This document shows positions 42,154-49,648 of a stretch of DNA of 64,000 nucleotides, piece after piece; position 1 is the stretch's first letter, and every line of letters begins with the position of its first letter. The notes under the pieces were generated by a model. It made no database searches. It had not been told where the DNA came from and was given only the letters and a program-made list of their open reading frames with translations. This DNA is from Hymenobacter setariae. Its GTDB lineage: Bacteria > Bacteroidota > Bacteroidia > Cytophagales > Hymenobacteraceae. The stretch covers positions 310,001 through 374,000 of the forward strand of contig NZ_VMRJ01000003.1 of NCBI RefSeq assembly GCF_007713685.1, written 5' to 3'. The position numbers were made by a program, and so were the translations under genes.

Positions 42154-43825
42154 CGCCCTAGGTCGGCTGGGGCAGTCGCCGCCGCTGCTGGCCTTGCTGG
42201 GGGCCGCGCTACTATGGGCGGGCTGGCCCATTCATCCGGCGCCGCTCACGCTGCTGTTGTTCCTTGGCTTTGTGCCCTACCTGCGCCTCGAGCAGGTGCT
42301 GACCCAGCAGGGCGCCCGGCGCGGGCGGGTGTTCGCCATGACGTACCTATTCTTGGTGCTCTGGAACGCCTTTACCACGTGGTGGGTCAGTTACAGTACC
42401 CTAGGTGGCGGCATCGCGGCCGTGGTGCTCAATGCCGCGCTTATGTGCTTGCCGCTTATGGCGTTTCGTCGTACCAAAGAGCGCCTAGGTTCACTAATCG
42501 GCTATTTGTCGCTGCCCATCTACTGGATAGCCTTCGAGCAACTGCACCTGCACTGGGACCTCACCTGGCCCTGGCTGACGCTTGGCAACGGCTTCGCCAG
42601 TGTGCCTGGCTGGGTGCAATGGTATGAGTACACCGGCTTTCTAGGTGGCTCGGTATGGGTATGGGTTGTGAATATTCTGTTATTCTTCGCCTTAGAAAAA
42701 GCTGCAGCCGTGGCTTGGGTAATGCGGCAGCCAGGTTTCTCTATCGTCAATTCTTACGGACGTGCGCCCAAATACTGGGGCTTGTTTTGGCTGTGGCCAC
42801 TACTAGCTGTTGTCGTTCCCATTGGGCTGTCATACCTACAAGGCAGCGTGTACCAGGAAAAAGGTCCTGCCGCTGAGGTCCTAGTGATTCAGCCCAATAT
42901 TGACCCTTACCAAGAGAAATTTCCCGAAAACCCGAAATTCATTCCTCGCGAAGAGCAGCTGCGTCGCTTGCTCGAACGCACCGAGCAAAACCTGACGCCC
43001 CAAACCAAGCTGGTGCTGTGGCCCGAAACCACGCTAGAAGAGGCGCTCTTCGAAACCTCTTTTGAGCTACAGCCTCAGATACAGCGCATCAGGCGCGAGC
43101 TGTTGGCGCGGCACCCCGGCCTGAGTTTGCTCACGGGCGTCACGACCATTGGGCGCTACCCCGACAAAGAACACGCTTCCCCCACGGCTCGCTACCGCGA
43201 CGACACGGGTTACTACGACGTGTTCAATACGGCCGCGTTCTTTGCCGATGCTACCACCCCAGCGCAGTTTTACCACAAGTCGCGCCTGGTGCCGGGCGTC
43301 GAAAAGATTCCGCCCGCACTGGCGGGTTTGCTGGCTAATATTGACCTAGGAGGCATTGTGGGCTCTTATGGCTCGCAAGATGAGCGCACTGTTTTTCAGG
43401 CTCCTACCACACCGGCCATCCGGGTTGCGCCCATCATTTGCTACGAAAGCATTTATGGCGACTTCATTAGCCAGTATGCCAAAAATGGAGCTAACCTGCT
43501 GGGCATCATCACCAATGATGGCTGGTGGAGCGACTCGCCCGGCCACGAGCAGCACCTCGTGTACGGGGCTCTGCGTGCCATCGAAACCCGCCGCGACGTG
43601 GCCCGCTCGGCCAATACTGGCATTTCGGGTTTTATAAATCAGCATGGCGACATCACCCAGCGCACCGGCTGGTGGGTGGGCGCCGCCAGCCGTGCCACCG
43701 TGCACCTCAACGACGAGCCCACCTTTTATGTGCGCTACGGCGAGCTCATCGGGCGCGGAGCGCAGGGATTGGCCGTACTACTGTTGCTAGGTGCGGTAGT
43801 AGGGCCCCTGGTGCGCAAGCAGTAA
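42101..43825 (+). CDS. lnt: Apolipoprotein N-acyltransferase
   Basis: 574 residues from ATG 42101, overlapping rsmI by 53 nt; a GTG at 42071 is the alternative. The N-terminal part has about seven membrane helices (PLLALLGAALLWAGW onward). The nitrilase-like domain contains the catalytic triad: Glu in LWPETTLEEALF, Lys in FYHKSRLVPGVEKIP, and Cys in APIICYESIYGDFI. NDGWWSDSPGHEQHL is also typical. Lnt adds the third acyl chain to lipoproteins; many lipoproteins are encoded in this window. The protein has a longer N-terminus (PTTTQPTPPTLTTPTS) than usual. Confidence 0.95.
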   Translation: MTPTTTQPTPPTLTTPTSALGRLGQSPPLLALLGAALLWAGWPIHPAPLTLLLFLGFVPYLRLEQVLTQQGARRGRVFAMTYLFLVLWNAFTTWWVSYSTLGGGIAAVVLNAALMCLPLMAFRRTKERLGSLIGYLSLPIYWIAFEQLHLHWDLTWPWLTLGNGFASVPGWVQWYEYTGFLGGSVWVWVVNILLFFALEKAAAVAWVMRQPGFSIVNSYGRAPKYWGLFWLWPLLAVVVPIGLSYLQGSVYQEKGPAAEVLVIQPNIDPYQEKFPENPKFIPREEQLRRLLERTEQNLTPQTKLVLWPETTLEEALFETSFELQPQIQRIRRELLARHPGLSLLTGVTTIGRYPDKEHASPTARYRDDTGYYDVFNTAAFFADATTPAQFYHKSRLVPGVEKIPPALAGLLANIDLGGIVGSYGSQDERTVFQAPTTPAIRVAPIICYESIYGDFISQYAKNGANLLGIITNDGWWSDSPGHEQHLVYGALRAIETRRDVARSANTGISGFINQHGDITQRTGWWVGAASRATVHLNDEPTFYVRYGELIGRGAQGLAVLLLLGAVVGPLVRKQ

Positions 43826-43831
43826 TTAACT

Positions 43832-43918
43832 GTCATGCAGCGCACAGCGAAGCATCTCGCGTAGCGCAGCAATCTCCTGCGTCAATAACGAAGCGAGCAA
43901 AATGCTTCGCTGCATGAC
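43832..43918. repeat. Intergenic inverted repeat, family 1, copy 3
   Basis: It opens GTCATGCAGCGCACAGCGAA and closes GCTTCGCTGCATGAC, with a central CATCTCGCGTAGCGCAGCAA. The right arm is shorter than in copies 1 and 2, so this copy appears partly decayed. It lies between lnt and the inositol monophosphatase gene. Confidence 0.8.
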
Positions 43919-43953
43919 CAACGACCTTCTTTTCAACTGAATACCCCTTTTAC

Positions 43954-44772
43954 ATGACCCCCGACCTTCTCCAACTTTCACAGTCCGTAGCCGACCTCTG
44001 CCGCCAAGCCGGCGCCTTTATCCGTGAGCAAGTAAGCAGCTTCGACCAGTCGAAAATCGTGACCAAAGGCCTGCACGACCTCGTTTCCTACGTCGATAAA
44101 GAGTCGGAAAAAATGCTGGTAGAGGGCCTGCAAAAGCTGTTTCCTGAAGCTGGCTTTGTGACTGAGGAAGGCACAGTGGCCAACTCCGATGAAAGCACCG
44201 AGTACCGCTGGATAATCGACCCGCTCGACGGCACCACCAATTTCATTCACGGCCTGCCGTGCTTCGCCGTGAGCGTGGCCTTGGCGCGGGGCGTGGTGCC
44301 CGTGCTGGGTGTAGTGTACGAGGTGAGCCGCGATGAGTGCTTTCGTGGCGCCGAAGGTCTGGGTGCTTTCCTGAACGACAAGCCCATCCGCGTGAGCACT
44401 GCTGCTAGCACCGAGGATACGCTGATTGCCACCGGCTTGCCCTTCTACAAGTTCGACCACATGGATGCCTACATGGCCATCCTCAAAGAGTATGCGCAGC
44501 ACTCACGGGGTATTCGGCGCTGGGGCTCGGCGGCTACCGACCTGGCCTACGTGGCCTGCGGGCGCTTCGACAGCTACTTCGAATTCAACATCAATGCCTA
44601 CGACGTAGCGGCGGGCATCCTGCTAGTGCGCGAGGCAGGCGGCCGCGTCACGCAATGGCTCAAAGACGGCGACCCCGTTTTCAGCCGCGAAACACTAGCC
44701 ACCAACGGCCTGGTGCACGACCAAATGCAGACCGTGATGAAGAAACACTGGCAAGAGGGGTTTCAGATGTAG
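43954..44772 (+). CDS. Inositol monophosphatase family protein
   Basis: 272 residues from ATG 43954. Metal-binding blocks are FVTEEGTVAN (Glu), WIIDPLDGTTNFIHGLPCFA (the DPLDGTTN motif), and the C-terminal AYDVAAGILLVREAGG. WGSAATDLAYVACGRFDSYF is the second signature. The family removes phosphate from inositol phosphates or related sugar phosphates in a Mg-dependent way. The substrate is not certain; SuhB, CysQ and HisN belong to the same fold, and SuhB/IMPase is the closest by motif. Confidence 0.93.
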   Translation: MTPDLLQLSQSVADLCRQAGAFIREQVSSFDQSKIVTKGLHDLVSYVDKESEKMLVEGLQKLFPEAGFVTEEGTVANSDESTEYRWIIDPLDGTTNFIHGLPCFAVSVALARGVVPVLGVVYEVSRDECFRGAEGLGAFLNDKPIRVSTAASTEDTLIATGLPFYKFDHMDAYMAILKEYAQHSRGIRRWGSAATDLAYVACGRFDSYFEFNINAYDVAAGILLVREAGGRVTQWLKDGDPVFSRETLATNGLVHDQMQTVMKKHWQEGFQM

Positions 44773-44798
44773 CTTAGGGCGCACTTAATCTGCGCCTT

Positions 44799-45857
44799 AT
44801 GAAAACATTGCTGACCGTAGGGCTAGCCAGCAACGTGGCTAGCCCTTGCTTTGCTCAAACCTGCCAGGTAGTGGGCACCATCGCTGGCCTAGGTAGCCAG
44901 AAGGCCATCTGCCACTACACCCGCGAGGGGCAGCGTCGCATCGATACCCTGCGCATCGTAAACGACCAGCTTGCCCAGGCGATAAACTACGGCGACGATG
45001 GAATGGCAAACCTGGAAATTCGCACCGGTGAGGATGGGGGTATTGTTATCGTAAACGTGTGGACTGAGCCAGGAACGGTGCGTTTGCAGGGCACTAAGCA
45101 GCACCTAGACCGGATAGAGGTGACGGGCACGCCCGAGAACAACCTGTTGACTGCGTATAACCGTGCTGTGCTGTGGCAGGACGCCCCGCCTACCAAGAGC
45201 GAAGCAGAATACCGCGCCTTACAGGCCAAGCAGGGCCAGCAGACCCGACAGTTTATTCAGGCCCATGCGGCTGCCCGCACCAGCGCCTATTTGCTCTACG
45301 GGCAAACGATGATGCAACCCGAGCACCCGGCAGCCGACTATGAGAAGCTGCTACAGGCTCTCAAGCCTGCCGTGCGCCAGAGCTGGTATGGGCAGCAAAC
45401 TGCCAAGCGCATAATAGTGCTGCATAACCAGCCAACGGTGGGCAAGCACGTAGCTGATTTTAGCATGGCCGACACGATGGGGGTAAAGCATTCGCTGGCT
45501 ACCTACCGAGGCAAGTATGTGCTGCTAGACTTCTGGGGACACTGGTGCGGCCCGTGCATCCGGGCCATGCCCAAGGTGAATGCCCTACACCAGCAGTATC
45601 CTGATAAGTTGGCTGTTATTGGAATTGCGATGGAGAGTCCCAACTCCGCACCGTTATGGAAAAAAGCTATTCGCCAGCATCAAATAGTAGGCTTGCAACT
45701 ATCAGAATTGCAGACTGATGAGGGGCCAGTTATTTCGGGCTATAACATCAATGCATTCCCGACCTACATGCTGCTCGACCCCAAAGGCGCGCTCGTAATG
45801 CGTACCAGCAGCGTAGACGATATCACCAAAAAACTAGCGGCCCTAGGGGCATTGTAG
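44799..45857 (+). CDS. TlpA-like thioredoxin protein with DUF4369-type N-terminal domain
   Basis: 352 residues from ATG 44799 with a short signal peptide (LLTVGLASNVASPCFAQ). Residues about 20-120 form a DUF4369-like beta domain. The C-terminal thioredoxin fold starts at VGKHVADFSMADTMGVKHSL and has the active site FWGHWCGPCIRAMPKVN (WCGPC intact). The cis-proline region is NINAFPTYMLLDPKGALV. It is a periplasmic or outer-membrane-facing disulfide reductase/redox protein. The other thioredoxin-like protein in the window (49649-51223) lacks this active site. Confidence 0.9.
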   Translation: MKTLLTVGLASNVASPCFAQTCQVVGTIAGLGSQKAICHYTREGQRRIDTLRIVNDQLAQAINYGDDGMANLEIRTGEDGGIVIVNVWTEPGTVRLQGTKQHLDRIEVTGTPENNLLTAYNRAVLWQDAPPTKSEAEYRALQAKQGQQTRQFIQAHAAARTSAYLLYGQTMMQPEHPAADYEKLLQALKPAVRQSWYGQQTAKRIIVLHNQPTVGKHVADFSMADTMGVKHSLATYRGKYVLLDFWGHWCGPCIRAMPKVNALHQQYPDKLAVIGIAMESPNSAPLWKKAIRQHQIVGLQLSELQTDEGPVISGYNINAFPTYMLLDPKGALVMRTSSVDDITKKLAALGAL

Positions 45858-45921
45858 TGTTAGCAACTAAGGCTAACTCGCTCCTAAACTTTCCCGCAGC
45901 GCCTGTAGTTCTACCTCAGTT

Positions 45922-46113
45922 ATGGACATTCAACTGCTTATCATCCTTGCCCTGTGTGCCGCAGCGGCGTTTTACCTAGGGCGGCGCGTGTGGCTGACCT
46001 TTGCTGCCAAAGGCCAAGCCGGCTGCGCTAAAGGCTGCGGCGGCGCCTGCGGTGCGGCGCTTGATGTCGACGCACTGCAGCGCACAATCGAGGCCCAAGC
46101 CGCCCGCCGCTGA
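45922..46113 (+). CDS. FeoB-associated Cys-rich membrane protein
   Basis: 63 residues from ATG 45922. One N-terminal membrane helix (LLIILALCAAAAFYLG) is followed by a Cys/Gly-rich segment GCAKGCGGACGAA, then a basic tail. This matches the PF12669-type small proteins named for their frequent link to feoB, though no feoB gene is in the window. The cysteines could bind iron or other metals. A terminator follows directly. Confidence 0.8.
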   Translation: MDIQLLIILALCAAAAFYLGRRVWLTFAAKGQAGCAKGCGGACGAALDVDALQRTIEAQAARR

Positions 46114-46141
46114 TAAACTTAACTTCAACCATAACCCAGCT

Positions 46142-46175
46142 CCGCCCCGGCTCCGTATAGCCGGGGCGGCCTGCT
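46142..46175 (+). terminator. Intrinsic terminator after the Cys-rich membrane protein gene
   Basis: CCGCCCCGGCT (46142-46152) pairs perfectly with AGCCGGGGCGG (46159-46169) with a 6-nt loop, followed by CCTGCTTTTGG. Confidence 0.8.
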
Positions 46176-46217
46176 TTTGGCCCCTTTTCCCAACACCCTT
46201 AGAAATCACCTACCGCC

Positions 46218-46559
46218 ATGCAGGACAAAGAAGAAATGACCTCGATGACCACCGTCGAGAAAAAGCTGAAAGGCCAAGGCTACACCCACGATTTTAACGT
46301 GCAAGACGGCCGTCTGACTACCATGGACAACGATAGCGCCCGGACCTTCGACCCCGAGGAAACTACCATCGTCGATTATTTCCGCTTTGAGGGCGAGAGC
46401 GACCCCGATGATATGGCTATTCTCTACGTTATCGAAACGGCAGATGGCACGAAAGGCACCATCTCGTCGGCCTATGGCACTTACGCCAACGAGGACGTAG
46501 ACCAATTCATCCTGAAAGTAGAGTCGCTAGGCAAAAACTTGGTAAAGGGCACAAAATAA
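46218..46559 (+). CDS. Small conserved protein of Bacteroidota (often misnamed PRPP synthetase)
   Basis: 113 residues from ATG 46218. VEKKLKGQGYTHDFNVQDGR, VDYFRFEGESDPDDMAILYV and KGTISSAYGTYANEDVDQFI match a short family (about 100-115 residues) common in Bacteroidota, frequently labelled phosphoribosylpyrophosphate synthetase without evidence of that activity. It contains none of the motifs of the real enzyme. The function is unknown. It is followed by a good terminator and appears monocistronic. Confidence 0.75.
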   Translation: MQDKEEMTSMTTVEKKLKGQGYTHDFNVQDGRLTTMDNDSARTFDPEETTIVDYFRFEGESDPDDMAILYVIETADGTKGTISSAYGTYANEDVDQFILKVESLGKNLVKGTK

Positions 46560-46579
46560 GCCGCTTCGCTGACGCATTT

Positions 46580-46614
46580 AATCCTTTCTGCACTAGTTGC
46601 AGGAAGGATTTTTT
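46580..46614 (+). terminator. Intrinsic terminator
   Basis: AATCCTTTCTGCA (46580-46592) pairs with TGCAGGAAGGATT (46598-46610), with one G-T wobble, and a TTTTTT run covers the end of the stem. It ends the 46218-46559 gene. Confidence 0.9.
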
Positions 46615-46664
46615 GTGGGGTTTATTACTCCGCTTCCTACTAGCCCTGGCTACCCTAGGCACAC

Positions 46665-47639
46665 CTAGGGTATAAGGCCAAAGCGCTGGTGCGCTACATC
46701 TACTAGGAGGGTGTGCTGGTTGAAAGGCCGGTTGCCGAGCATTCCACCCATGCCGGAAAAACGCATGAGCGAGCGCTGGAGTAGCGTAGTGCCTTCCATA
46801 TAAGTAACTGTCTGCAAAGGCACAGCTAGTCGGCCCAACTGTAGTGCCGCGGCTGTGGCTACTGTATGAGAAGTAAGAGTGCGGCCGAGCGAGTTAACGG
46901 CGGCTATGTGGGCCGGCGCCCCGGGGCTGGCCATCTGCTGCCAAGTGGCCGTGCTGGTAAGCAAGGAAAAGGCGCTACTACCCGAGTCGAACAGCAACTG
47001 TTGGGGCTCGCCGCCTATAGATGCGCTGAGTACCAGCCGGCGCCCCATGAAAGAGAGCGGTACAAAAGCCGCTCGCCGGGCTAGGCTATCGGGCACCTGC
47101 GCCAGCAGGCTAAGGCGCTGCCGACTATAGTCGAGCACGAGGACTTGACTTTCGAGCACATCGGCCCCCAGCGTACCCACAAGTAGCGGGGCCGCTGTAT
47201 CGGCCGGTAGCTGCCGACTGCCATAGGCAATGACGCGCAGGCTGCGGGCTTGCACCTGCCCATTGCCCAGCGCAAAGTGCAGGTTGCGCAGCGTATCGGC
47301 CTGGGGCTGCAGCGCCGGGCGGGCGCTGGGATAGCGGGCAGCTAGTGCGGCCAGTGGGTGCGCATAAAACACCGAGCTAGGTGCCCCGGTGTCGAACTGG
47401 ACGTAGCAGCGGCGTGGGCAGCCGGGCAGCACGATGGGCAGCAGCAGCCCTGCCTGTGGCACCACGGGCCGCGCCCCGCTATCGGCCTGCCATACAAAAG
47501 GGCTACTGAGCGGTAGACCTGTAACCACCAACTGGTTGGGAGCCGGCCGAAACTTATGCTGTACGTAGAAATACCCACCTAGGCCGCTAATAAGCAAGAG
47601 CAAAAGCAGGCCCGCTAGGGCTTTGAGAAGGGGTTTCAT
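46665..47639 (-). CDS. Two-lobed aspartic protease-like protein with N-terminal membrane anchor
   Basis: 324 residues from ATG 47639; an upstream TTG is less likely. A single membrane helix (LLKALAGLLLLLLISGLGGY) anchors the protein. Two catalytic-type motifs are present: YVQFDTGAPSSVFY (DTG) and QQLLFDSGSSAFSLL (DSG), each starting a lobe. LVGTLGADVLESQVLVLDYS matches the flap-distal LGxDxLxxxxVxxDY pattern of retropepsin-like proteins. Many bacterial members have a single motif, so two in one chain points to a pepsin-like internal duplication. The substrate is unknown, and the active site is expected outside the cytoplasm. Confidence 0.8.
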   Translation of the reverse strand: MKPLLKALAGLLLLLLISGLGGYFYVQHKFRPAPNQLVVTGLPLSSPFVWQADSGARPVVPQAGLLLPIVLPGCPRRCYVQFDTGAPSSVFYAHPLAALAARYPSARPALQPQADTLRNLHFALGNGQVQARSLRVIAYGSRQLPADTAAPLLVGTLGADVLESQVLVLDYSRQRLSLLAQVPDSLARRAAFVPLSFMGRRLVLSASIGGEPQQLLFDSGSSAFSLLTSTATWQQMASPGAPAHIAAVNSLGRTLTSHTVATAAALQLGRLAVPLQTVTYMEGTTLLQRSLMRFSGMGGMLGNRPFNQHTLLVDVAHQRFGLIP

Positions 47640-47774
47640 GGGAGGGCTGAGGAGCAAGTGAACAACAAGCCAAACCTAGGCCGGTAGCACGACCACCCCA
47701 TGCGTCATTTTCCCGTCATTTCACCGCCATTTTAGATAAGGTATTAGTTGCTAGAATCTTGTGCGGCGGCTTGT

Positions 47775-48371
47775 TTAAAGCCGCCACCGGTAAACATCTA
47801 GGTCACCCTGCCGAAGCCGGAAGGCGTAGTAGCAGACTACACCAGCATTGAGCGCGTACGTAAGCACCAGCACACCTAGGAATAAGCCCGGTAGCCTTAC
47901 TTGGTAAGTACGGGCTGCCAGCTGCACCAGCACTGCTAGCAGGTACAGGAAAAAGCACCCCACCTGCCACAGAATCTGAAACCCAAGCACCCGTCGGCCT
48001 AGCTCTGCCACATGCTCGGTGTCGTGCCGGCGAGCTCGCCACAGCAGCCACGGCCCAATCAAGTTCAGGAAAGGAAACAGCAAAAATCCGAGCGCACTTA
48101 GGTTGAGCAGTTGCAGAAGGTTGTGGTCTTCTCGGAGAGTATGGGCGGGGGCCTGTACCGCCGCTAGCGCTGGCGCGGTCTCTTCCCGCAATGCTTCTAG
48201 CGGCACACCTAGGGCGGCGGCTAAGGCTTGTAGGGTGTGGCCGCGCGGTACAGTGTCGCCCTGCTCTACCCGTTGAATGGTGCGTAAACTCACGCCAGCT
48301 TCTTCTGCCAAAGCTTCCTGCGACAGCCCCTTGCTTTTGCGAACGGCCTGGATGTGGGTAGCGGAAAACAT
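47775..48371 (-). CDS. XRE-family HTH regulator fused to a DUF4870-like membrane domain
   Basis: 198 residues from ATG 48371. Residues 7-60 form an XRE helix-turn-helix: IQAVRKSKGLSQEALAEEAG and VSLRTIQRVEQGDTVPRGHT. Residues about 95-190 contain three membrane helices (LLNLSALGFLLFPFLNLIGP, VLGFQILWQVGCFFLYLLAV, LFLGVLVLTYALNAGVVCYY), with the DUF4870-like layout. Such one-component membrane regulators may sense envelope state. No target is evident; the adjacent aspartic protease gene is a candidate. Confidence 0.85.
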   Translation of the reverse strand: MFSATHIQAVRKSKGLSQEALAEEAGVSLRTIQRVEQGDTVPRGHTLQALAAALGVPLEALREETAPALAAVQAPAHTLREDHNLLQLLNLSALGFLLFPFLNLIGPWLLWRARRHDTEHVAELGRRVLGFQILWQVGCFFLYLLAVLVQLAARTYQVRLPGLFLGVLVLTYALNAGVVCYYAFRLRQGDLDVYRWRL

Positions 48372-48495
48372 AAAGCAGGTGCAGAATAAGCCGGTTGGCC
48401 CAAACGACTGCCACCGGCGAGCGAAGGTAGCACTAGTCAGCCAGGCGCCAGCGAGGATAGCTGCGTAGTTTGTTTAACCTGTTTAAATCTGCAGG

Positions 48496-49521
48496 TTAGC
48501 CCCACACTTTAGTGCCCTCGGTGCAATTGCGGCACATCTCTATCTGGTCGCGTCCCTTTAGCAAGGCCTGCCGGAAACCCTGGTATTTTTGGCCGTGCCA
48601 AAGCGTTTGGAAGCTTTCGTGCTGACTGTCGCCTAGCCGGTACTCCGCGTCTTTGTCAAAGCAGCAGGGTACGACTTTGCCGTCCCAGGTCACGACGCAC
48701 GAATGCCACATTTTCCAGCAGCCGTTCACCAGCTTGTTTTTTAGGCTGAAGGTGCCGTTGCCGTTGTTCTGGTAGCGCGAGTAGTAGTCGATGGTCGGGA
48801 TGAGCGGAGACCCCTGCTGGTAGTCGTAAATCTGGGCGGTTTTAAACCACACATCATCGACACCTAGGGCGTCGGCCAGCTGTTGGGCATCCTCAATCTG
48901 GTGCTCGTTGGGGCGCACTACCAAAAACTGGAAGATGATACGCGGCGTGCTGCTCCGTAGCTCCTTGCGCCACTTTACTACGTTGCGGGTGCCTGCCAGC
49001 ACCTTTTCGAGCTTGCCGCCCACGCGGTACTGTTGGTACACCTCCTGGGTGGTGCCATCGAGCGAGATGATGAGGCGGTCGAGGCCGCTCTCTACAGTGC
49101 GCCGGGCGTTGTCGTCGTTTAGGAAGTGCGCGTTGGTGCTGGTGGCTGTGTAGAGGCCCTTCTTATGCGCATACGCCACCAAGTCCAGAAACTCGGGGTG
49201 CAGGTAAGGCTCGCCCTGAAAGTAAAAAATGAGGTACCACAACCGGCTAGCTACCTCGTCCATTGTGCGCTTAAATAGCTCGGCTGGGAGCATGCCAGTG
49301 GGCCGCGTAAACGAACGCAGGCCGCTCGGGCACTCGGGGCAGCGCAGGTTACAGCTAGTGGTCGGCTCAAACGACATGGCCACTGGCAGCCCCCAGGCGC
49401 GGGCGCGCCCCGTGAGGCGGCTCACCACGTAGCTAGCCACTACTTGCAAGCCATTGGCCACGCGGCGTGGCGTGGCCTTGCGCATAAAGGAGCGAGCGTC
49501 GCGTAGAGAGGAAGAGCGCAT
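48496..49521 (-). CDS. Radical SAM/SPASM-domain protein
   Basis: 341 residues from ATG 49521. A longer reading would pass through the terminator at 49588-49626 and is rejected. The radical SAM cluster motif is FEPTTSCNLRCPECPSGLRS (CxxxCxxC). LIFYFQGEPYLHP and LIISLDGTTQEVYQQYRVGG are typical of the family. The C-terminal SPASM-type cysteines lie in NGCWKMWHSCVVTWDGKVVP, followed by CCFDKDAEYRLG and EMCRNCTEG. The family makes peptide or other modifications, but no substrate peptide gene is seen beside it. The sequence is close to those of Bacteroidota proteins lacking an assigned substrate. Confidence 0.9.
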   Translation of the reverse strand: MRSSSLRDARSFMRKATPRRVANGLQVVASYVVSRLTGRARAWGLPVAMSFEPTTSCNLRCPECPSGLRSFTRPTGMLPAELFKRTMDEVASRLWYLIFYFQGEPYLHPEFLDLVAYAHKKGLYTATSTNAHFLNDDNARRTVESGLDRLIISLDGTTQEVYQQYRVGGKLEKVLAGTRNVVKWRKELRSSTPRIIFQFLVVRPNEHQIEDAQQLADALGVDDVWFKTAQIYDYQQGSPLIPTIDYYSRYQNNGNGTFSLKNKLVNGCWKMWHSCVVTWDGKVVPCCFDKDAEYRLGDSQHESFQTLWHGQKYQGFRQALLKGRDQIEMCRNCTEGTKVWG

Positions 49522-49587
49522 AATAGGCGTAAAGGTCGGTAAGCCGTAGCGAGCAACGAATGTTTTAGCTAGCAGTAGGGGTGAGCC

Positions 49588-49626
49588 ACAAAAAAAGCCG
49601 GAATGCAAGCTGCTGCATTCCGGCTT
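49588..49626 (-). terminator. Intrinsic terminator after the degenerate thioredoxin gene
   Basis: AAGCCGGAATGCA (49595-49607) pairs perfectly with TGCATTCCGGCTT (49614-49626). On the minus strand the stem is followed by a TTTTTTT run. It separates the 49649-51223 gene from the radical SAM gene. Confidence 0.92.
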
Positions 49627-49648
49627 CCCTAGGTGAGGGGTGGGCGAC

